Part shown: positions 20,601 through 30,372 of the stretch, one piece after another
Layout: each line of letters starts with the position of its first letter
Numbering within the stretch: position 1 is the first letter of the stretch
Assembly (NCBI GenBank): GCA_045648505.1
Contig: JAZROD010000002.1
Location: 11,333 to 75,332 of the forward strand
Direction of reading: 5' to 3'
DNA from: RGIG8700 sp045648505
GTDB lineage: Bacteria; Bacillota; Clostridia; RGIG6154
DNA: 64,000 nt
Translations under genes and position numbers: made by a program
Notes under the pieces: model-generated
What the model was told of the DNA's origin: nothing
What the model saw: the letters and a program-made list of their open reading frames with translations, nothing else
The model's database searches: none

Positions 20601-22316
20601 ATGAAAAAGATTATTTCGGTAGTGCTTGTTTTATGTTTTATGCTTTCTGCATTTACAGTAATGGCAGAAAGTAAATGGACAAATGCATCAGAATGGGCAA
20701 AGCCTGAACTTGACAAAGCCGTTGAAATCGGAGTTTACCCAAATGCTCTTGAAAACAAGGATTTGACCTTAAACATCACAAGAGCAGAACAGGCGGCTTT
20801 AACTGTTAAAATCTACGAAGCAGTTACAGGAAATCAAGCACCGGGCGGTGATAACCCATTCATTGATACAAATGATGCAGAAATCATCAAGGCTTTCAAG
20901 CTTGGTATCACATCAGGTACAACAGCTACAACATTTTCACCTGATGAAAACCTAACAAGAGAACAGGCTGCAGCTATGCTTGCAAGAGTATTCAAGAAAA
21001 TCAAAAACACAGAAGTGTTAAGCTTTGAAATGCCAAAAGAGTTTGCAGACCACAAAAGTATTTCAGATTATGCAATTGAGTCTGTATATTTTATGAATGC
21101 ACAGGGCTACATAAAGGGCACAGAAGCAGGCTTTGAGCCAAAAGGTCTCTGCACAAGGGAACAGGCTTTAGCCATTGCACAGAGAATGGCAAACAATCTT
21201 AAAGGTGATGTTGCAGCAAAAGAAAAATTCACAGTTGCTTGTATCGGCGGTTCGTTGACAAACGGCGGTTTAGCTTGGCAATCTAAGCTTAAGAAATACC
21301 TTGGTGAAAAGATGCCTGACAAGGAAATTGAAATTATAAATGCAGGTATTGGCGGAACAACATCAGAATACGGCGCGGCAAGATATGAAAGAGATATACT
21401 TACATTCAAACCTGATTATGTAATTATCGAGTTTTCTGTAAATGACAGGACTATGGGTACAGGAGACAAAATACACCATCAGATGTATATGGAATCTATG
21501 ATTCAGCAGAGTTTAAAGGCTGAAAAAGTTCCTGCAATTACATTCCTTTTTGCAAATCATACCTACGAGGGCGAAAAGCTTGATGGAGTAAATTTCAGCA
21601 AAGAAGCAAAAATAGAGCTTGCAGAGTTTTATGATATACCTTTTGTAGATGTTTACCAATACGTGAATAAGCTTTATGAAGCAGACACAACAAAAACAAG
21701 CTCATCAGTAAAGCTCTGGCTTGAAGATGAAAAGAAATATTACCCTAAAGATAATGTTCACCCTCACGCTTCAGGGTATGAACTTTTCGCTGATGCTATT
21801 ATCGAAAGATTTGAAAATGAAGGACTTGATAAATTTTTGCAGCCTGTTCAGGAAAAGGGCGGAGTCTTCTGTACATCTAAACAAAGATTGGTTACAAGCA
21901 GATACAATCAGATGTATGTAACTGACCCAAGAATTACATATGAAGGAAAATGGTATCTTTGTAACAAAGCAGAGCCAAGAGGTAATTTAACACAGGCTAT
22001 TGATACTAAATTTTATGAGTATCCTTATTATCCTGAAGGCGGTATGTATACAATTATGGCAAATTCCTCAATGACATTCAAATCAACTGCTGATGAAATT
22101 CAGGTTGTTTATATCAGAGGTAATGCCACAAACGATATGGTTTTCCTTGTTGACGGTAAGGAAGTTGCCACATATTCAACTGCTTTTGAAAGTGCAACTA
22201 ATATGACTTATATAACTAAAGCTGTTCCTGTCGGAGCGGGAAAAACTGTTACAATAAAAGCAAAGGGATATTCACCGCTGAGAATTCTTGCGGTTATAGA
22301 AAGAATTGCACAATAA
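20601..22316 (+). CDS. SLH-anchored SGNH/GDSL esterase
   Basis: A 571-residue protein: signal peptide (cut after VMA, residue 22), three SLH repeats (about 27-195), an SGNH hydrolase domain (about 208-415) and a C-terminal beta domain. Catalytic features are visible: Ser218 in GGSLTNGG, Gly in NAGIGGTTS, Asn281 in FSVNDR, and Asp384/His387 in DNVHPHASGYE. SGNH enzymes near polysaccharide hydrolases are often acetyl esterases. SLH repeats place it on the cell wall, so it could deacetylate polymer before uptake. It begins 18 bp after the fucosidase with AGGAGAG before the ATG. A nearly full-length paralogue at 28457-30175 is broken by a stop codon, so this copy may carry the function alone. Confidence 0.9.
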   Translation: MKKIISVVLVLCFMLSAFTVMAESKWTNASEWAKPELDKAVEIGVYPNALENKDLTLNITRAEQAALTVKIYEAVTGNQAPGGDNPFIDTNDAEIIKAFKLGITSGTTATTFSPDENLTREQAAAMLARVFKKIKNTEVLSFEMPKEFADHKSISDYAIESVYFMNAQGYIKGTEAGFEPKGLCTREQALAIAQRMANNLKGDVAAKEKFTVACIGGSLTNGGLAWQSKLKKYLGEKMPDKEIEIINAGIGGTTSEYGAARYERDILTFKPDYVIIEFSVNDRTMGTGDKIHHQMYMESMIQQSLKAEKVPAITFLFANHTYEGEKLDGVNFSKEAKIELAEFYDIPFVDVYQYVNKLYEADTTKTSSSVKLWLEDEKKYYPKDNVHPHASGYELFADAIIERFENEGLDKFLQPVQEKGGVFCTSKQRLVTSRYNQMYVTDPRITYEGKWYLCNKAEPRGNLTQAIDTKFYEYPYYPEGGMYTIMANSSMTFKSTADEIQVVYIRGNATNDMVFLVDGKEVATYSTAFESATNMTYITKAVPVGAGKTVTIKAKGYSPLRILAVIERIAQ

Positions 22317-22340
22317 ATATTTCAGTGAGGAAGGAAACAT

Positions 22341-23438
22341 ATGGATATTTCAAAAATTGATATAAATTTAGCATCGGGTGAGGTTGATGAGAATATTGAA
22401 TGGATAAGTTCTCATGATGAACGGTTTTCTGTTCACGGTGTATTCTTCAGCGAAAAGGACAACCTTTATATGCGTGTGCCTGATGAGGTTTCCGAGGCAA
22501 CAGGAAATCCGGGTATCCGTACACTTTCAAAGATGACTGCAGGAGGAAGACTCAGGTTTATAACAAATTCACAGTTTATTGCGATTAATGCTTCGTTGCC
22601 TGCTGTAAGACCTGCACCGCATATGCCTGTAACATTAACTCACGGCTTTTCGGTTTATGCAGATGGTTTGTTTAAGAAAAGATATTCTCCAAAAACCAAT
22701 ACATTACTGGAAGTTAAAGAGTTTGGTATGGAAAAAAGAATATGTTTTACAGAAAAGAAGGAAATCGATGAAACAAGCAAAGAAAGACTTATAGAAATAT
22801 ATTTTCCTTTGTACGGAGGTGTTTCCCAGTTACATATTGGTGTAGCACCAGGCTCGATTGTTAAAAAAGCACCTGATTATGAAAGAAAAAAACCATTGCT
22901 TTTTTACGGAAGTTCAGTAACACAAGGGGCTTGTGTTTCACGCCCAGGTAATGATTATGTGTCGATGCTTGCAAGAAAATTTAATTCAGATTATATCAAT
23001 CTCGGATTTTCAGGCAATGGAAACGCAGAGGATGCGATGATAGATTATATCACATCAATTGATGCTTCTCTTTATGCATTTGATTACAATATGTATGCAA
23101 GCAGAAAAGAACGAATTCTTCCACCACATTTTTCAATCTATGAAAGAATAAGAGAAAAGCATCCAAATGCACTTATACTTCTCCATGACAAGCCTGGATG
23201 TGATTTTGAACCCGACCCTGAAAGAGAAGAAATAATACGCTCAACCTATGAAAAAGCGGTTAAGCTTGGTGATGAATTAGTTTGCTACATACCGCCAAAA
23301 GCACTTTTGGGTGAAGGAGACCGCGATTGCTGTATGGTGGATAATTCTCATCCTAATGATTTGGGTGCGTGGAGAATGGCAAACACGATTTATAACACAA
23401 TATGCGAAAAAATAAGCAAAATTAAAGGAGCTCAATAA
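22341..23438 (+). CDS. Cytoplasmic SGNH/GDSL hydrolase with N-terminal beta domain
   Basis: A 365-residue protein without a signal peptide. The N-terminal half (about 1-175) is a beta sandwich of the kind that precedes many SGNH esterases. The catalytic half carries FYGSSVTQG (Ser192 as nucleophile), GFSGNGNAE as the oxyanion Gly/Asn blocks, and DNSHPND with the Asp/His pair. It is predicted to remove acyl groups from imported oligosaccharides. It follows the SLH esterase by 24 bp and its stop overlaps the start of the GH3 gene (TAATG). The exact substrate is unknown. Confidence 0.88.
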   Translation: MDISKIDINLASGEVDENIEWISSHDERFSVHGVFFSEKDNLYMRVPDEVSEATGNPGIRTLSKMTAGGRLRFITNSQFIAINASLPAVRPAPHMPVTLTHGFSVYADGLFKKRYSPKTNTLLEVKEFGMEKRICFTEKKEIDETSKERLIEIYFPLYGGVSQLHIGVAPGSIVKKAPDYERKKPLLFYGSSVTQGACVSRPGNDYVSMLARKFNSDYINLGFSGNGNAEDAMIDYITSIDASLYAFDYNMYASRKERILPPHFSIYERIREKHPNALILLHDKPGCDFEPDPEREEIIRSTYEKAVKLGDELVCYIPPKALLGEGDRDCCMVDNSHPNDLGAWRMANTIYNTICEKISKIKGAQ

Positions 23439-25150
23439 TGAATAAGGAACAGTTTATAAAACAGAGAGTCAGTGCAATGAGCATTGAAGAAAAAGTCGGT
23501 CAGTGCTTTGTTATCGGCTATGTAGGTGCAACAGTAACTCCTGAAATCATAAGACGAATTAAAACTTATAAGCCTGCAGGTATCAGAGCAGGTCTTATGT
23601 GGAGAATAAGAACAGTTAAGCACGACCCAAACGGAACAAACACAGATTTTGCATCAAGACTTCAAAGACCATACAAGGGTACAATCAAGGATTTTCTTCC
23701 TGATATTCCTGTACCACATTTTACAAACGAAGAATTTTGCGAATATGTAAACACATTAAAACAGGCGGCAATTGAAAACGGAAATGTTCCACTTCATTTC
23801 ACATTCGATTTTGAAGGAGACGTTTCTGCAGACTATTACAGAGGCGGAGTAAAATACTTCCCAAGCTGTATGGGTATTGCGCACGGTGGTGACAAAGAAC
23901 TTGCAAAGGATGTTGCGTGGGCAGTAGGCAGACAGCTTGCACCACTTGGCTTCTCAATGGTGCATTCACCTGTTCTTGATGTTAACACAAATCCAAAGAA
24001 CCCTGAAATCGGTACAAGAAGCTATGCTCAGGATCCTGATACAGTTGCAGAATATGCGATAGAGGCGATTAAAGGCTTCAAAGAAGCAGGAATTATTGCA
24101 ACAGGTAAACATTTCCCGGGCAGAGGCGAATCTGCAGCAGATGCACATCACGGACTTCCTGTAATTGATATTTCAAAAGAAGAACTTTATGAAAAACACA
24201 TTAAGCCATACAAGAAATTAATTGAAGCAGGTCTTCCTGCAGTTATGACTGCTCATACTGCATATCCTGCACTTGACGATTCAGGTCTTCCTGCAACACT
24301 TTCAAAAAAGATTGTAACAGGAATTCTTAAAGAAGAGCTTGGCTTTAAAGGTGTTGTTACAACAGATGAAATCACAATGGGTGGTATTATTTCTGAATTT
24401 GAAGTTAAGGATGCTTGTCTTGAAGCTATCAACGCAGGTTGTGACCTTGTTCTTTTAAGAGACGAGGGCGGTCTTATAGACGAAGTAATCCCTGCACTCG
24501 TTGATGCAGTTAAAGATGGCAGACTTTCTGAAGAAAGACTCAATGATGCAGTTTCAAGAACTCTTGGTGTTAAATATGACTACGGATTCTTTGAAAATGA
24601 GCAGATAAAAGAGGTTTCTAAAGCAAGTGAAGGCATAAATGATGAAAAGGTTAAGGAAATTGCACTTCGTGCTGCAAAACAGGCAATGACTGTTGTAAGA
24701 GACGAAAACAATATCCTGCCTTTAAAGGAAGGTACAAAGGTTCTCTTTGTATATCAGGTTAACCCTGTTCACGAAAGAACAAATACACAAAGCTGTAATC
24801 CTGCAACTCCTTGGCTTGAAATGCTTAAGTATTCAGATGATGTATATTGCGTAGAATCAAAAATGAAATATCCTGAAGAAGACAGAAAAAGAGTGTATGA
24901 GAGAATTGACGAGGCAGATGTTATTATTGTAACAAACTACTTTGACAGAAGAAATCCTGACAGTGGTAACAGCTTTGTTAAAGAACTACACGAAAAAACA
25001 AACAAGCCTGTTATCGTTGTAACAAATTCACCTTATGAGTTCACAATACTTGACGAATACAAAACTGTTATATGTACATACAGTTCATCAGTAGAAAGCT
25101 TTAAAGAACTTGCAAATGTTATTTTCAGTGGTGATGGAAATGTCAGATAA
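23438..25150 (+). CDS. Glycoside hydrolase family 3 enzyme (NagZ-like N-terminal domain)
   Basis: A 570-residue cytoplasmic protein. The TIM-barrel part shows the GH3 landmarks GKHFPGRGESAADAHHGLP (about 223-241) with an Asp/His dyad, and TTDEITMGG with Asp310 as the nucleophile. The His-loop form resembles NagZ-type beta-N-acetylhexosaminidases, but related enzymes act as beta-glucosidase or xylosidase, so specificity is open. A shorter C-terminal alpha/beta domain follows (about 410-570). The start codon overlaps the upstream stop and the 3' end overlaps the HAD gene, so translation is coupled through this block. It probably trims imported oligosaccharides together with the fucosidase. Confidence 0.9.
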   Translation: MNKEQFIKQRVSAMSIEEKVGQCFVIGYVGATVTPEIIRRIKTYKPAGIRAGLMWRIRTVKHDPNGTNTDFASRLQRPYKGTIKDFLPDIPVPHFTNEEFCEYVNTLKQAAIENGNVPLHFTFDFEGDVSADYYRGGVKYFPSCMGIAHGGDKELAKDVAWAVGRQLAPLGFSMVHSPVLDVNTNPKNPEIGTRSYAQDPDTVAEYAIEAIKGFKEAGIIATGKHFPGRGESAADAHHGLPVIDISKEELYEKHIKPYKKLIEAGLPAVMTAHTAYPALDDSGLPATLSKKIVTGILKEELGFKGVVTTDEITMGGIISEFEVKDACLEAINAGCDLVLLRDEGGLIDEVIPALVDAVKDGRLSEERLNDAVSRTLGVKYDYGFFENEQIKEVSKASEGINDEKVKEIALRAAKQAMTVVRDENNILPLKEGTKVLFVYQVNPVHERTNTQSCNPATPWLEMLKYSDDVYCVESKMKYPEEDRKRVYERIDEADVIIVTNYFDRRNPDSGNSFVKELHEKTNKPVIVVTNSPYEFTILDEYKTVICTYSSSVESFKELANVIFSGDGNVR

Positions 25151-25955
25151 GAAATTTTTTATTGGTGTTGACTCGGACGGAACTGCCTTTGACAGTATGA
25201 CTATCAAGCATACAGACTCATTTATACCTGCTATGTTTCAGGTCTGGGATTTAGAAACTGTTAAAGAAAGAGTAACAGAAATAGAGCAGTATATTAATCT
25301 TTATTCAAAAGACAGAGGGATAAACCGTTTCCCGGGACTATTAATGACTTTTGAAAAAATGATTGAAGAAAATATATTTGATAAAGATGTTTCGGATTTA
25401 AGGGTATTTGTTAATTCAGGCAAAGGCTTTTCCACAAAAGCACTTGAAGATTTCATAAAAGAAACAGACAGTGAATTCTTAAAGGATGTTTTAAAGTGGA
25501 ATAACCTTTCAGACAAGCTCTTTGCTGAAAACTGTAAAGATATTCAGCCTTTTAACTTTGTTAAACAATCTCTTTCAAAAGCCATAGATAAAGCAGATAT
25601 AGGAGTTATCTCATCTGCTACAAAGGAAGGTCTTGAAACTGATTGGAGGGGCGGAGGAATTGCTCAGTTTACATCTGTAATACTTGGCAAGGAAAACGGC
25701 AGTAAAAAAGAACAGTTAAAATCTGAAACAGAAGGCAAATATGAAAAAGAATGTATTCTTATGATTGGCGATGCTATAGGCGATTTAGAGGCTGCGAAAA
25801 GCATTGATGCACATTTCTATCCTATAATTGCAGGAGAAGAAGAAAAATCATGGGAAAAGCTATACAGTGATGCCCTTGACAAATTCTTTGACGGCAAATA
25901 TGCAGGTGAATACGAAAAAACATTGATCGACGCTTTTTACAAAAGCTTTGAATAA
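25140..25955 (+). CDS. HAD-superfamily hydrolase
   Basis: About 271 residues from the ATG at 25140 (an ATG at 25134 is equally close; an earlier one at 25110 is less likely as it lies deep inside the GH3 gene). Motif I is GVDSDGTAFDS with the Asp11/Asp13 pair, and the late motif IGDAIGDLEAAK supplies the acidic residues that hold Mg2+. A helical cap lies between. HAD enzymes of this type remove phosphate from sugars or nucleotides; in this cluster a sugar-phosphate or related intermediate is plausible. It overlaps the GH3 gene by 11 bp. Confidence 0.85.
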   Translation: MSDKKFFIGVDSDGTAFDSMTIKHTDSFIPAMFQVWDLETVKERVTEIEQYINLYSKDRGINRFPGLLMTFEKMIEENIFDKDVSDLRVFVNSGKGFSTKALEDFIKETDSEFLKDVLKWNNLSDKLFAENCKDIQPFNFVKQSLSKAIDKADIGVISSATKEGLETDWRGGGIAQFTSVILGKENGSKKEQLKSETEGKYEKECILMIGDAIGDLEAAKSIDAHFYPIIAGEEEKSWEKLYSDALDKFFDGKYAGEYEKTLIDAFYKSFE

Positions 25956-25975
25956 TAGTGAAAGAGGATTTTTAT

Positions 25976-27031
25976 ATGAAATTATTAAACAAACTTCCTA
26001 TGCCTGATGATATGGAAAAAGAAGAAATAGTTCAGTTGCTTTTGAAAGAGGAGTATGGTTTTCTTCCAAAAGGTAAAACTGAGGTTTTTGCAGAGTTAGT
26101 AGAAAAAGATGAAAAATTCTGTGCAGGTAAAGCAGTTCTTAATACATTAAGACTTATCTGTAGGGGAGAGTTTGGTGAATTTTCATTCCCTGTAATGTAC
26201 TCGAAAAATCTGTCAGAGGGCAAAAAACCGTGCTTTATACATATTAATTTCAGACCTGATATCCCTGACAGATATCAGCCAACAGAAGAACTTATAGATG
26301 TAGGCTACAGTGTTTTATCGTTTTGCTATAAAGATGTAACAAGTGATGACGACGATTTCACAAATGGTCTTGCAGGAGTTATTTACCCTGATGGCAAAAG
26401 GGGAGAATATGACTGCGGTAAAATAGGTCTGTGGGCATGGGCGGCAATGCGTGTTATGGACTATGTACAGACTCTGCCAGAAATAGATAAATCTAAAATC
26501 ACAGTTGCAGGACATTCAAGACTTGGAAAAACTGCACTTCTTACAGGAATGCTTGATGAAAGATTTTTCTGTGCAATTTCAAATGATTCAGGATGTAGTG
26601 GTGCAGCCCTTGCAAGAGAAAATTATGGAGAAACAATTGAAGATATTTGTCAGCGTTTCCCATATTGGTTCAGTAAGCATTATCTGAGATATGCAAATAA
26701 TGAAGATAATCTTCCTTTTGACCAGCATTATCTTGTGGCAGGAAATTATCCTCATCTTGTTTATATTGCAAGTGCAGAAGGCGATGAATGGGCTTGCCCT
26801 AAGAATGAATACCTTTCAGCAGCTGCTGCCAGTGGTTATTATCAAAAAAGAGGTATGAAAGGCTTTGTGCATCCAGAAAGACTTGCACAGGTGGGGGATA
26901 CTTTCCATGAGGGATGTATCGGATATCATATAAGACCGGGAAAACACTATTTAAGCCGTGAAGACTGGCTGAAATATATAGAATTCTTGAATAAGCATTA
27001 TAAGGAAGGTTTGACTTATGAAATTCTTTGA
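25976..27031 (+). CDS. CE15-like alpha/beta hydrolase (glucuronoyl-esterase type)
   Basis: A 351-residue protein. The ATG at 25976 is chosen over a GTG at 25958 because AAAGAGG lies 8 bases before it. The nucleophile elbow is AGHSRLGKTAL with Ser181, matching the S-R-x-G-K signature of CE15 carbohydrate esterases, and a conserved His lies in GYHIRPGKHYLS near the C-terminus. CE15 enzymes cut ester bonds to (methyl)glucuronic acid, as found in xylan-lignin links and some pectins. There is no signal peptide, so it should act inside the cell on imported fragments. Its end overlaps the next gene by 14 bp. Confidence 0.83.
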   Translation: MKLLNKLPMPDDMEKEEIVQLLLKEEYGFLPKGKTEVFAELVEKDEKFCAGKAVLNTLRLICRGEFGEFSFPVMYSKNLSEGKKPCFIHINFRPDIPDRYQPTEELIDVGYSVLSFCYKDVTSDDDDFTNGLAGVIYPDGKRGEYDCGKIGLWAWAAMRVMDYVQTLPEIDKSKITVAGHSRLGKTALLTGMLDERFFCAISNDSGCSGAALARENYGETIEDICQRFPYWFSKHYLRYANNEDNLPFDQHYLVAGNYPHLVYIASAEGDEWACPKNEYLSAAAASGYYQKRGMKGFVHPERLAQVGDTFHEGCIGYHIRPGKHYLSREDWLKYIEFLNKHYKEGLTYEIL

Positions 27032-28439
27032 AAAAGCTACACCGGAATCCTGCGGTATTAGTTCAAAAAATATTATTGATTTTGTTGAGGCTTTGTGCCA
27101 GGGACTTGAGAATCAGGAAACACATTCATTTTTGCTTATAAGACATGGAAAGTTAGTTTGTGAGGGATACTTTGCCCCTTATAACAAAAATACAGAGCAT
27201 ATGCTCTATTCTATCAGCAAATCCTTTGCAAGTACAGCTATAGGTTTGCTTGTTGATGAGGGCAAAATAGATGTTGATGATTTTGTTTATACATATTTCC
27301 CTGAATTGATGGATGAAGACATCAATAAAGAAAATCTTAAAATAAAAATAAAAGATTTGCTTTCTATGTCTTTCGGACAACAGGGCGGGGCAGTCCATGA
27401 AATCACAAAGAGAAATGATTTAGCACCTGTTATGCTTTATGACTTCTTTTACAGAGCTAAAAATTCAGAGTGCGGAGAAAAGTTCCGTTATGATTCTTAT
27501 GGTACATATATGCTTGCAGCAATTGTAAGAAAGCTTACAGGTATGAACGTTGTTGAATATCTTATGCCAAAACTTTTCGAGCCGCTTGATATTCCTATGC
27601 CTTTTTATGTAAAAGATTCAATCGGCAACAGTATCGGTTATTCGGGTATGCGCCTTAAGGCGAGAGACCTTGCAAAAGTAGGATTAGTTTACCTTAATAA
27701 CGGAGTATGGAACGGAAAACAATTGGTACCTGAAAGCTGGATAAAGCTTGCAACACAGAAGCACATTTCAACTGATGATTGTGCTACAGGAAAAGACTGG
27801 CAGGAGGGATATTGCTATCAGTTCTGGAAGGGCAGATACAATACTACACGCCTTTGCGGTGCTCACGGTCAGATGTGTGTAATAATGCCTGATTATGATG
27901 CTATATTTGTCGTTAATTCAGGATATGACAACGATAAACTTTCATACATATTAGATTCATTTTACGAAAAGATTATGTTAAAAATGCAAAATGAACCATT
28001 AGCAGAAGACATAGAAAACTTTGATAAACTTGAAAAGGTTATCAAAAATCTTAAAATTACATACAATTTTTCGGAAATGTCTCCACTAGCACATATTATC
28101 AGTGGTAAGTCTTTTGAACTTTCAGAAAATGATAAATACAATGCCGTAAAATTTATTTTTGATGAAGATAAAGTGAATGTTACTTTAGTTTCAGATGAAA
28201 CTAATTTCGAATTTACAGCAGGATTTAGCAAAGCAATTAACGAGAGGGTTTCAGGAACTTATGTTACTTCGCTAAAAAACGAAGGAGACTTAGATATAAC
28301 TGTTTCTGCTATGTGGAAAACAAAAAAAGAACTTGAAATTACTTTGCGTTTTATAGGAACACCTGCTATAATAAAAGTAGTAGCAGATTTTTCTAGTGAA
28401 TCAGGAATAGAAATTGTTCCTATCAGATGTAAATTATAA
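27018..28439 (+). CDS. Beta-lactamase-fold serine hydrolase
   Basis: A 473-residue protein of the class C beta-lactamase/penicillin-binding-like family (Beta-lactamase, PF00144 type). The SxxK motif is SISK at residues 65-68, and the second motif YDSYGTYML gives the Tyr. A C-terminal beta-rich extension (about 330-473) follows. No signal peptide was seen, so it is more likely an esterase than a resistance enzyme. Such proteins are frequent in polysaccharide-utilisation clusters, where they may act as acyl esterases. It overlaps the CE15-like gene and lies 17 bp before the SLH-SGNH pseudogene. Confidence 0.87.
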   Translation: MKFFEKATPESCGISSKNIIDFVEALCQGLENQETHSFLLIRHGKLVCEGYFAPYNKNTEHMLYSISKSFASTAIGLLVDEGKIDVDDFVYTYFPELMDEDINKENLKIKIKDLLSMSFGQQGGAVHEITKRNDLAPVMLYDFFYRAKNSECGEKFRYDSYGTYMLAAIVRKLTGMNVVEYLMPKLFEPLDIPMPFYVKDSIGNSIGYSGMRLKARDLAKVGLVYLNNGVWNGKQLVPESWIKLATQKHISTDDCATGKDWQEGYCYQFWKGRYNTTRLCGAHGQMCVIMPDYDAIFVVNSGYDNDKLSYILDSFYEKIMLKMQNEPLAEDIENFDKLEKVIKNLKITYNFSEMSPLAHIISGKSFELSENDKYNAVKFIFDEDKVNVTLVSDETNFEFTAGFSKAINERVSGTYVTSLKNEGDLDITVSAMWKTKKELEITLRFIGTPAIIKVVADFSSESGIEIVPIRCKL

Positions 28440-28456
28440 AAAAGAAAGGTGATATT

Positions 28457-30175
28457 ATGAAAAAAATTATTTCATTACTTATTGTGTTGTGTCTTGTTTT
28501 TACTGCGTTTTCAGTAATGGCAGAAAGCAAGTGGACAAACGCATCAGACTGGGCAATCCCTGAGCTTGAAAAAGCACTTTAGCTTGGTGTTTACCCATCA
28601 GCTCTTGAAAACAAAGATTTAACAGGCAATATTACAAGAGCAGAGCAGGCAGCTTTAACAGTTAAAATCTACGAAGCTGTTACAGGTAAAGCAGTTGAAC
28701 CTGCTAAAAATCCATTTACAGACACAAATGATACTGAAATCGTTAAAGCTTATACTCTTGGTATTACATCAGGTACAACAGATACAACTTTCTCACCTGA
28801 AGATAACTTAACAAGAGAACAGGCAGCGGCTATGCTTGCAAGAGTTTACAAGAAAATCACAGGTAAAGAAACTCTTGAATTTGAAATGCCAAGTCAGTTT
28901 GCAGACCATAGCAAAATTTCTTCATATGCAACAGAATCTGTATACTTTATGAATGCTATGGGCTATATTAAAGGTACAGAAAAAGGTTTTGAGCCTCAGG
29001 GCCTTTGTGCAAGAGAAGCAGCACTTGCAATCGCACAGAGAATGGCCTCAAATCTTAAAGCAGAAACACCAAAAACAGGTGAAAAATTTGTTGTTGCCTG
29101 CATTGGCGGTTCTTTAACTGCAGGCGGCTCACCATGGCAGTATAAAATCAAGACTTATTTCCAACAGAAAATGCCCGGCAAAGAAATAGAAATCATAAAT
29201 GCAGGTATAGGCGGAACAACTTCAAAATATGGCGCATTAAGATATGAAAGAGATGTTTTGTCTTACAATCCTGACTATGTTATTATTGAATTTTCAATTA
29301 ATGACAGAACTATGGGAACAGGCGATATAATTAATCAACAGATGTATATGGAAACTATGATTCAGCAGAGCTTAAAAGCCCAAAAAGTTCCTGCGATTTC
29401 ATTCTTGTTCGCAAATCACAATTATCAGGACGAAACTTTTGATAGTGTTGAGTTCAGCAGAGAAGCTAAAAGACAACTTGCAGAATTTTATAATATTCCT
29501 GTTATAGATGCTTATGGATATGTTCATAAGTTATATGAATCAGATGCAGCAAAAACAAGCACATCATACGTACAGTGGCTTGAAGAAGAAAAGAAATATT
29601 ACAAAGTGGGCGATGTTCATCCATACGCTTCAGGATATGAACTCTTTGGTGATGCTATAATTGATGCTTTCGAAACTGAAGGCCTTGATAAATTTATTGC
29701 TCCTGTTCAAAAAACAGATGGATTTTACTGCAAATCAAAAGCAAAATACTTAACAAGCAGTTTTAATCAGATGTTTGTTACAGATCCAAGAATTACATAC
29801 AACGGAAAATGGTATATCTGCAACAAAGAAGATCCAAAATCTAATCTTACACAAGCTATAGATACAAAGTTCTATGAGTATCCTTATTACCCTGAAGGTG
29901 GAGCATACACAGTTATGGCAAATGCAGAAATGACATTTAAGTCATCGGCTGAAGAGATTTACGTTGTTTACATCAGGGGCGAAGAAACAAATGACATGGT
30001 ATTCCTTGTAGATGGAGAAGAAGTTGGAACAAGCGCCACAGCATTTTCAAGCGCTACAAATATGACTTATATTACACACGAAGTTCCTGTTGGTAAAAAT
30101 AAAACAGTTACAATCAGAGCTAAAAACTTTGCACCGTTGAGAATTCTCGCAATAATAGAACGAGTTGCTGAATAA
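28457..30175 (+). pseudogene. SLH-SGNH esterase paralogue interrupted by in-frame TAG
   Basis: The frame starts at ATG 28457 with AAAGAAAGGTG upstream and encodes a signal peptide almost identical to that of the gene at 20601. Codon 42 (28580-28582) is TAG in a spot where the paralogue has Glu (KAVEIGVYP against KAL-stop-LGVYP). After it the frame is intact to 30175, with SLH repeats, Ser in IGGSLTAGG, Asn in INDR and Asp/His in GDVHPYASGYE. Read through, the protein would be 572 residues, one more than its paralogue. There is no ATG, GTG or TTG restart soon after the stop, and any restart would lack the signal peptide. Either a recent nonsense mutation, suppression of amber, or an assembly error. 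Confidence 0.85.
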
Positions 30176-30180
30176 AAAAC

Positions 30181-30217
30181 AAGGGGATGTTTAAAAACTC
30201 GTTTTAAATATCCCCTT
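30181..30217 (+). terminator. Terminator-like hairpin after the esterase pseudogene
   Basis: A 16-bp stem (aaggggatgtttaaaa with ttttaaatatcccctt) containing one G-U pair and a 5-base loop, 6 bases after the stop at 30175. It lies between convergent genes, together with a second hairpin downstream. Confidence 0.75.
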
Positions 30218-30252
30218 CCTTCAAGGGAATAGCAAAAAGACTATAAATAACA

Positions 30253-30278
30253 GAAAAATCCCACTTGTGGGATTTTTC
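30253..30278. terminator. Bidirectional terminator between convergent genes
   Basis: A perfect 12-bp stem (gaaaaatcccac / gtgggatttttc) with an A run before it and a T run after it, so it can end transcription from both the left (esterase cluster) and the right (AXE1-like gene on the minus strand). Confidence 0.85.
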
Positions 30279-30372
30279 TTCGTTTAGTTTCAGTTTTTTT
30301 GGATTTTCACTATTAAAAAACAATAATTTACTTCCTTTTTGCGTTCCGGAGTATTTTAACATTCCCATGTTT

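Noticed and set aside
27018..28439. Beta-lactamase resistance gene
   Set aside because: It has the SxxK fold motif but no signal peptide and sits in an esterase/glycosidase cluster, so a carbohydrate-related hydrolase is more likely.
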